DNA from: Roseitalea sp964606055 | GTDB lineage: Bacteria > Pseudomonadota > Alphaproteobacteria > Rhizobiales > Rhizobiaceae | Assembly: GCA_964606055.1 (NCBI GenBank) | Contig: CAZSFA010000049.1 | Coordinates: 1 to 18,164, forward strand | Length of the DNA: 18,164 nucleotides | Direction: 5' to 3' | Shown here: piece after piece, positions 14,812-18,164 of the stretch | How positions within the stretch are numbered: position 1 is the first letter of the stretch | Layout of the letters: the number at the start of each line of letters is the position of its first letter | The notes under the pieces: model-generated | Databases searched by the model: none | Seen by the model: only the letters and a program-made list of their open reading frames with translations | Told to the model about the DNA's origin: nothing | Translations under genes and position numbers: made by a program

Positions 14812-15300
14812 TCAAAGGGTGGCCGTGAGCACGTCGCCGATCGCCACGCTGCCTGGTGCGATCACCTGCGCGGTGATCCCGCCATGGCCGCGCACCGCGT
14901 TGTAGCCACCCGGACCAAACGCTTCCTCCATGCGCGAACAGGGCGCGCAGGGGCCGGTGCCCTCAAGGATGGCGGTGCCGAGCCGAAAGCGGCGCTTGCG
15001 CAGCGCCAGGAGGTTGATGCGGGCGACGGCTATGTTGCGGCGCAACATAGCCGGGTCGATGGCGTCCTTGCCGACCATCGCCGCGATCGCGGGCAGATGC
15101 TCGGCCTGGATCAGCGTCACCGCGCGCTTGCCCGGCTTGGTGCGATGATCGCCGACAAGGCCGTTCTCGGTGATCTCGACCACCTCGACCGGGGTCAGCG
15201 GTTGGCGGCGCGCGGGCCGCACGCCGATCCACGTGACATGCCCCTGGCGTGGAAAGCGGCCGAGCAGGTCTTCGAGCGAATCGGGCATGGGCTGGTGCAC
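14812..15300 (-). CDS. MOSC domain-containing protein
   Basis: 162 aa. MOSC domains occur in molybdenum-cofactor sulfurases and in YiiM-type proteins, and handle sulfur or reduce N-hydroxylated compounds using a cysteine-bound cofactor. Here the domain spans nearly the whole chain: VTWIGVRPARRQPLTPV, NGLVGDHRTKPGKRAVTLIQ, RRNIAVARINLLAL, then GTGPCAPCSRMEE with two cysteines in the usual place of the conserved one. GHGGITAQVIAPGSVAIGD closes it. Single-domain form, cytoplasmic. The start is GTG at 15300; an ATG at 15288 is an alternative that removes four residues. It follows hemF by 7 nt and is probably co-transcribed with it. Confidence 0.92.
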   Translation of the reverse strand: MHQPMPDSLEDLLGRFPRQGHVTWIGVRPARRQPLTPVEVVEITENGLVGDHRTKPGKRAVTLIQAEHLPAIAAMVGKDAIDPAMLRRNIAVARINLLALRKRRFRLGTAILEGTGPCAPCSRMEEAFGPGGYNAVRGHGGITAQVIAPGSVAIGDVLTATL

Positions 15301-15307
15301 CGTCCGC

Positions 15308-16222
15308 TCAGGGCCATTTCACGGCGGGCGGCATCGACGACAGGATCGATGCCACGTTGCCGCCGGTCTTCAGGCCGAAGATCGTGCCGCGATCATAGAG
15401 CAGGTTGAACTCCACATAGCGGCCACGGCGCACAAGCTGCTCCTCGCGCTGCGCCTCGCCCCAGGCGTGGTTGAAGTTCTGCCGCACCAGATGCGGGTAG
15501 ACGACCAGAAAGGTCCGGCCGACATCCTGCGTGAAGGCGAAATCGGCGTCCCAGCCGCCGGCCTCGTCCGCCGAATGCTGCCAATCGTAGAAGATGCCGC
15601 CAATGCCGCGCGGTTCCTTGCGGTGGTGCAGGAAGAAGTAGTCGTCGCACCAGGTCTTGAACCGCGGATAGTCCGCCACGGCATGCTTGCTGCAGGCCAG
15701 TTCGAACGAGCGGTGGAAGGCCTGGCTGTCGGCGTCCTCTTGGGTGCGGCGCGCGTCGAGCACTGGCGTCAGGTCGGCGCCGCCGCCGAACCACCAGGAC
15801 GTCGTCACCACCATGCGGGTGTTCATGTGCACGGCCGGCACGTTGGGGTTCTGCGGGTGTGCGATCAGCGAGATACCGGATGCCCAGAAGCGCGGGTCCT
15901 GGTTGGCGCCGGGAATCTGCTTGCGGAACTCCTCAGAGAACTCGCCGTGCACGGTCGAGGTGTGCACGCCGACCTTCTCGAACACGCGGCCGTGCAGGAT
16001 CGACATGACGCCGCCACCGCCCTTGCCTGCGTCGCGCTGCCATGGCGTGCGCTCGAACCGGCCGGGTGCGTACTCTGCGAACGGACCCGTCACGTCCGCC
16101 TCGAGCTGTTCGAAGGACGCGCAGATGCGGTCGCGCAGGTCTTCGAACCAGCGCGTGGCGGCGGTCTTCTTGTCTTCGATGTCCGCAGGCAGGCCCGGCG
16201 GCAGGGTGGGGCGCTCGGCCAT
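15308..16222 (-). CDS. hemF: Aerobic coproporphyrinogen III oxidase
   Basis: 304 aa, normal length. It converts coproporphyrinogen III to protoporphyrinogen IX with oxygen in heme synthesis, as a cytoplasmic homodimer. The signature FKTWCDDYFFLHHRKEPRGI (188-207) with GGIFYD is complete. Other hallmarks are GVMSILHGRVFEKVGVHTST (71-90), the NVPAVHMNTRM block (H132), SWWFGGGADLTPV (142-154) and the C-terminal RGRYVEFNLLYDRGTIFGL (267-285), all family-typical. GGGAGA lies 4-5 nt before the ATG. A TTGGCA-17-TAGGCA candidate promoter lies upstream and a GC-rich hairpin beyond that, before the scaffold gap. The oxygen-dependent form implies an aerobic lifestyle, but an HemN could exist elsewhere. 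Confidence 0.97.
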   Translation of the reverse strand: MAERPTLPPGLPADIEDKKTAATRWFEDLRDRICASFEQLEADVTGPFAEYAPGRFERTPWQRDAGKGGGGVMSILHGRVFEKVGVHTSTVHGEFSEEFRKQIPGANQDPRFWASGISLIAHPQNPNVPAVHMNTRMVVTTSWWFGGGADLTPVLDARRTQEDADSQAFHRSFELACSKHAVADYPRFKTWCDDYFFLHHRKEPRGIGGIFYDWQHSADEAGGWDADFAFTQDVGRTFLVVYPHLVRQNFNHAWGEAQREEQLVRRGRYVEFNLLYDRGTIFGLKTGGNVASILSSMPPAVKWP

Positions 16223-16258
16223 GGTTCTCCCAGAATCGTGCGTGTGTCGGCGATTTCG

Positions 16259-16287
16259 TGCCTATCGCGGCACCCGGCGTTTGCCAA
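16259..16287 (-). promoter_or_regulatory. Candidate hemF promoter
   Basis: Minus strand TTGGCA (16287-16282), 17-bp spacer, TAGGCA (16264-16259), giving a start near 16252 and a leader of about 30 nt. The -10 is a poor match, so this is tentative. Confidence 0.3.
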
Positions 16288-16291
16288 GCGG

Positions 16292-16320
16292 GCCGACCGG
16301 CAGCCGCCGGCCGGGTTGGC
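16292..16320. repeat. GC-rich inverted repeat beside the second gap
   Basis: GCCGACC (16292-16298) can pair with GGTTGGC (16314-16320), one pair being G-U, and the interior GGCAGCCGCC adds a small inner stem. It lies upstream of the hemF promoter candidate, 15 bp from the gap. It may have hindered sequencing or may belong to regulatory DNA. Confidence 0.4.
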
Positions 16321-16327
16321 TGGCGAT

Positions 16328-16454
16328 CAAGGGTCNNNNNNNNNNNNNNNNNNNNNNNNNNNNNNNNNNNNNNNNNNNNNNNNNNNNNNNNNNNNNNNNN
16401 NNNNNNNNNNNNNNNNNNNNNNNNNNNNNNNNNNNCAAGGGTCATACAAGGGTC
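16328..16454. repeat. CAAGGGTC repeats flanking the second gap
   Basis: CAAGGGTC occurs at 16328-16335, touching the gap on its left, and at 16436-16443, touching it on the right. A further copy lies at 16447-16454. The two right copies are 11 bp apart with ATA between them. The pattern suggests a short tandem repeat interrupted by the gap, or contig ends that overlap. Confidence 0.5.
16336..16435. other. Assembly gap (100 N)
   Basis: A second placeholder of exactly 100 N, between hemF and the small plus-strand gene. The true length is unknown and may be small, since both edges carry the same 8-mer. Confidence 0.99.
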
Positions 16455-16483
16455 TTGGCGTTGGACCCCGAGCGGCCTATCTT
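16455..16483 (+). promoter_or_regulatory. Candidate promoter for the 16505-17211 pair
   Basis: TTGGCG (16455-16460), a 17-bp spacer, then TATCTT (16478-16483), a good -10. Transcription would start near 16490, 15 nt before the ATG, leaving room for the AGGGGA ribosome site. It adjoins the last CAAGGGTC copy. Confidence 0.45.
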
Positions 16484-16504
16484 CGGCGCTGTCAGGGGAC
16501 GGCA

Positions 16505-16747
16505 ATGGCACCTCCGAAACCACCGCGTGCGCTCGTCAACCGCCATATGCAGGCGGCACGCAAGTCCGCGTCGAAGGGATTTGTCCGGGAGACCTATCGC
16601 ATGACGCGCATGGATGCGCGCGCCAAGGCGCGCGAATGGTTCGACCGGTACCCCAAGGCCGCCTATTGGACGCAGGTCGAAAGCTGGCGCGTTCTGGACA
16701 ACGATGTCATCGAGTTCACCATGCGCAGATTGCCGAGCGCCGATTGA
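16505..16747 (+). CDS. Small basic protein of unknown function
   Basis: 80 aa. The ATG at 16505 has AGGGGA five bases upstream. The sequence is highly basic at the start (many Arg/Lys, PPKPPRALVNRHMQAARKSA) and ends with a well-formed domain, RAKAREWFDRYPKAAYWTQV then ESWRVLDNDVIEFTMRRL. I have an impression of similar short proteins in Rhizobiales but cannot name a family. No membrane helix. Good coding character (GC-rich third positions), a matching promoter and a 2-nt spacing to the GNAT gene support a real gene. A longer frame running back through the gap is an artefact. Confidence 0.75.
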   Translation: MAPPKPPRALVNRHMQAARKSASKGFVRETYRMTRMDARAKAREWFDRYPKAAYWTQVESWRVLDNDVIEFTMRRLPSAD

Positions 16748-16749
16748 CG

Positions 16750-17211
16750 ATGCCGCCAGTTGACACATGGGTGATCCGGCGCGCCGACTGGCCGGCCGAA
16801 CGCGACGCTTGCCTTTCGGTGCGCACGGCGGTGTTCGTGGACGAGCAGGGCGTCGATCCGGCGCTCGAGTATGACGGTCTGGACGATGACTGCCTGCATT
16901 ATCTCGCGATGGTCGGCGGCGAGCCGGTCGGCACGGCGCGGGTTCGGGTGCTCGATGACCGTTACAAAATCCAGCGCGTTGCGGTGTTGGCCGCCATGCG
17001 CGGCACCGGGCTCGGCGCGGCGCTCATGCGCGCGATTATGGACGATCTGTCCGGTCACGGCGCGGCGGTGAACGGGCGCTTCTTCTTCCTGTCCAGCCAG
17101 GTCCATGCGATGCCGTTCTACGAGAAGCTGGGCTTTGTGGTGTGTTCGGAAGAATACCCCGATGCCGGCATTCCGCATCGGGACATGCGCGCCGTGACGC
17201 CTGCGCCCTGA
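16750..17211 (+). CDS. GNAT-family N-acetyltransferase (YjcF-like)
   Basis: 153 aa, one GNAT domain. The N-terminal part has VRTAVFVDEQGVDPALEYDG followed by LDDDCLHYLAMVGGEPVGTA, the pattern of the YjcF-like acyltransferase group. Motif A is QRVAVLAAMRGTGLGAALMR (about 75-94), with the CoA pyrophosphate loop R-G-T-G-L-G. Motif B includes FFLSSQVHAMPFYEKLGFVV. The substrate is unknown. The ATG lies 2 nt after the previous stop, so the two genes are one transcription unit. An imperfect hairpin follows. Confidence 0.92.
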   Translation: MPPVDTWVIRRADWPAERDACLSVRTAVFVDEQGVDPALEYDGLDDDCLHYLAMVGGEPVGTARVRVLDDRYKIQRVAVLAAMRGTGLGAALMRAIMDDLSGHGAAVNGRFFFLSSQVHAMPFYEKLGFVVCSEEYPDAGIPHRDMRAVTPAP

Positions 17212-17217
17212 TCGCGG

Positions 17218-17245
17218 CCAAAACGAAACGCGATCGTTTGCTTGG
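17218..17245 (+). terminator. Imperfect hairpin after the second GNAT gene
   Basis: CCAA (17218-17221) pairs with TTGG (17242-17245), and AAACG (17226-17230) pairs with CGTTT (17235-17239), around a CGAT loop with internal mismatches. It lies 6 nt past the stop codon. There is no U-run, so termination is only suggested by position. Confidence 0.35.
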
Positions 17246-17306
17246 TCAAACCTGTTGCCCTTCTGCCACATTTGTCAGGATGTATTGCCGGGGCGACAAT
17301 CCTGCC

Positions 17307-17335
17307 TTGCTTTTGCCCTGTTGCGCGGATATCGC
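17307..17335 (+). promoter_or_regulatory. Weak promoter candidate before the leader ORF
   Basis: TTGCTT (17307-17312), 17 bp, TATCGC (17330-17335). It would start transcription near 17342, about 30 nt before the leader ORF start. Hexamer matches are partial. Confidence 0.28.
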
Positions 17336-17372
17336 ATCGTCGACCACTGATGCTCAACACAAGGAGGCCGGA

Positions 17373-17462
17373 ATGGGAACCACTGCGATTCAGAGCTCCG
17401 GCATTTTCGTGTTGCTCCTTGCGGGCTTGCCCCACGCGCGTCATCGCGCCCCCGAGCATTAG
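17373..17462 (+). CDS. Putative 29-aa leader peptide upstream of ABC exporter
   Basis: An ATG preceded at 5 nt by AAGGAGG (17361-17367), the strongest Shine-Dalgarno in the window, opens a 29-codon frame. It starts MGTTAIQSSGIFVLLLAGLP and ends HARHRAPEH, stopping at TAG. Its centre, IFVLLL, recalls the IFVI stalling motif of the ErmC leader peptide, and also has a run of leucines like amino-acid attenuators. The end is His/Arg-rich. GCCGGA (17367-17372), between the Shine-Dalgarno and the ATG, can pair with TCCGGC (17397-17402) inside the frame, and further hairpins follow at 17436-17449 and 17499-17534. No database family is recognised. It may control the exporter starting at 17759. A stand-alone small membrane protein is the alternative. 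Confidence 0.5.
   Translation: MGTTAIQSSGIFVLLLAGLPHARHRAPEH
17436..17449 (+). promoter_or_regulatory. Hairpin within the end of the leader ORF
   Basis: GCGCG (17436-17440), loop TCAT, CGCGC (17445-17449). It covers the His/Arg-rich codons of the leader ORF, so ribosome position would open or close it. Confidence 0.4.
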
Positions 17463-17498
17463 CACCAGCGGTTTCGACCCACACTCATAGACAGCTGT

Positions 17499-17534
17499 CG
17501 TGACCGCCGGTTTGGTTTCTCCAAACGGTTCACG
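17499..17534 (+). promoter_or_regulatory. Long bulged stem-loop between leader ORF and exporter genes
   Basis: An outer stem CGTGA/TCACG (17499-17503 with 17530-17534) and an inner stem GTTTGG/CCAAAC (17510-17515 with 17521-17526) close over the loop TTTCT. Unpaired or alternative CCG residues lie on the left arm. It is directly preceded by the palindrome GACAGCTGTC (17490-17499) and ends 3 nt before the ATG at 17538. No U-tract follows, so translational rather than transcriptional control is the better guess. Confidence 0.45.
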
Positions 17535-17537
17535 ATC

Positions 17538-17750
17538 ATGTTTGTCGATCTCATCCTGCGGGCGGTGATTCCGTCCGATTTGTTCCATCGGTCCGCCGGC
17601 CGATCCGTCGCGTTCCTCGTTCGCGTCGTCCTTGTCGCTTTCGCCTGCGCCGCGTTTGCCGCCCTTGCGGCGCTGCAGCGCATGCCAACCGAATCCAACC
17701 CTGCCGCAGGTGGTCTTAAGCAGCCGCCGCACCACATATCTGCTGACTGA
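17538..17750 (+). CDS. Possible 70-aa single-helix membrane protein
   Basis: Unrecognised. The frame contains a strong hydrophobic stretch (about 28-46, LVRVVLVAFACAAFAALAAL) after a short basic lead, and a polar Pro-rich tail. Its stop is 8 nt before the exporter's ATG, and the exporter's GAGG ribosome site overlaps that stop, a typical coupling layout. Against it: no clear Shine-Dalgarno before its ATG, and less regular codon use in its last third. The stretch 17212-17758 otherwise holds only the leader ORF and hairpins. It may be a real small subunit, a second upstream ORF, or chance. Confidence 0.35.
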   Translation: MFVDLILRAVIPSDLFHRSAGRSVAFLVRVVLVAFACAAFAALAALQRMPTESNPAAGGLKQPPHHISAD

Positions 17751-17758
17751 GGCCCGTC

Positions 17759-18164
17759 ATGTTCACCTGGTTTGAAAACCGAATCGATCCCTTCCCCAAG
17801 AGCCGGGCGACACAGCCGCCGGGAACCCTGCTTGCGTTCTGTTGGCACTACACCAAGGACGTCTGGCCGTGGCTGGCCGCGATGGCCGCGCTGACAGCCG
17901 CCATCTCGGTGCTGCAGGTCCTGATCTTCAGCTTCATGGGCAACATCGTCGACTGGCTGGGATCGGCCAATCCGGCGACGTTCTTTGCCGATCAGGGCTG
18001 GAGCCTGTTCTGGATGAGCTTCATCATCCTTCTGGCGCTGCCGGTGCTGGGCCTGATGCATACGCTGATCATGCACCAGACGCTGTTCGGCAACTATCCG
18101 ATGATCGTCCGCTGGAAGGCGCATCGCTACATGCTGCGCCAGTCGATGGGCTTTTATCAGGACG
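17759..18164 (+). CDS. ABC exporter (fused permease-ATPase), N-terminal part cut by window end
   Basis: 135 complete codons are visible. The protein starts MFTWFENRIDPFP, a lead I associate with the MsbA/multidrug-type ABC half-transporters of Rhizobiales. It continues with a first transmembrane helix (about 39-60, WLAAMAALTAAISVLQVLIF), GNIVDWL, and a second helix (about 82-103, LFWMSFIILLALPVLGLMH). Then comes FGNYPMIVRWKAHRYMLRQS, ending at MGFYQD, the usual start of the first long coupling helix. The nucleotide-binding domain lies outside the window. GAGG (17749-17752) is 6 nt before the ATG. The substrate cannot be read here. The leader-like region upstream suggests induced expression. 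Confidence 0.87.
   Translation, partial: MFTWFENRIDPFPKSRATQPPGTLLAFCWHYTKDVWPWLAAMAALTAAISVLQVLIFSFMGNIVDWLGSANPATFFADQGWSLFWMSFIILLALPVLGLMHTLIMHQTLFGNYPMIVRWKAHRYMLRQSMGFYQD

Noticed and set aside
15170..16747. 525-aa plus-strand open frame crossing the second gap
   Set aside because: It runs antisense to hemF and through 100 N. Only its last 80 residues (16505-16747) are a credible gene.
17459..18124. 221-aa minus-strand frame opposite the exporter start
   Set aside because: It is antisense to the transmembrane segments of the ABC exporter; the Gln/His/Asp-rich product is typical of reversed hydrophobic codons.

Overview
This is a GC-rich stretch of ordinary chromosome. Genes are closely packed, codon third positions are mostly G or C, and many stop/start codons overlap. 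The gene set points to an alphaproteobacterium, most likely Hyphomicrobiales (Rhizobiales). The main pointers are the moxR-DUF58-BatA/DUF4159 block, the DUF1285-NUDIX-cca run and the aerobic hemF. I see no transposase, integrase, CRISPR array, tRNA or rRNA. Two runs of exactly 100 N (14451-14550 and 16336-16435) are scaffold gaps, so gene order across them is inferred.

Layout. 1-2179 (+): the 3' part of leuA (2-isopropylmalate synthase), then two proteins of unknown function that each end in a single C-terminal membrane helix. 2167-4170 (-): a metallophosphoesterase and a glutathionyl-hydroquinone reductase. 4410-4916 (+): a GNAT acetyltransferase. 4945-11813 (-): a four-gene operon, moxR ATPase, DUF58 protein, BatA/DUF4159 membrane protein, and a membrane protein with VWA-like and glutamine-amidotransferase-like regions. 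Its junctions are 10 nt, an overlapping TGATG, and 2 nt. 11940-14421 (+): DUF1285, NUDIX CoA pyrophosphatase and CCA-adding enzyme, coupled by GTGA and TTGA overlaps. 14565-16222 (-): hemF, a MOSC protein and a DUF1059 protein, between the two gaps. 16505-17211 (+): a small conserved-looking protein and a second GNAT. 17212-17758: a sparse stretch with a 29-codon ORF behind a perfect Shine-Dalgarno, several hairpins and a possible 70-aa membrane ORF. 17759-end (+): the start of an ABC exporter.

Most genes are housekeeping. The 7-kb moxR block is a probable cell-envelope or chaperone-like system: a MoxR AAA+ ATPase acting with DUF58 and VWA-like partners, two of them large membrane proteins. 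Its substrate is unknown. The most interesting non-coding signal is the region before the ABC exporter, which looks like leader-peptide (ribosome-stalling or attenuation) control. Other second-look items are a 19-bp palindrome over the reductase promoter region, a possible leaderless promoter for the metallophosphoesterase, and repeat sites between moxR and the divergent DUF1285 gene.
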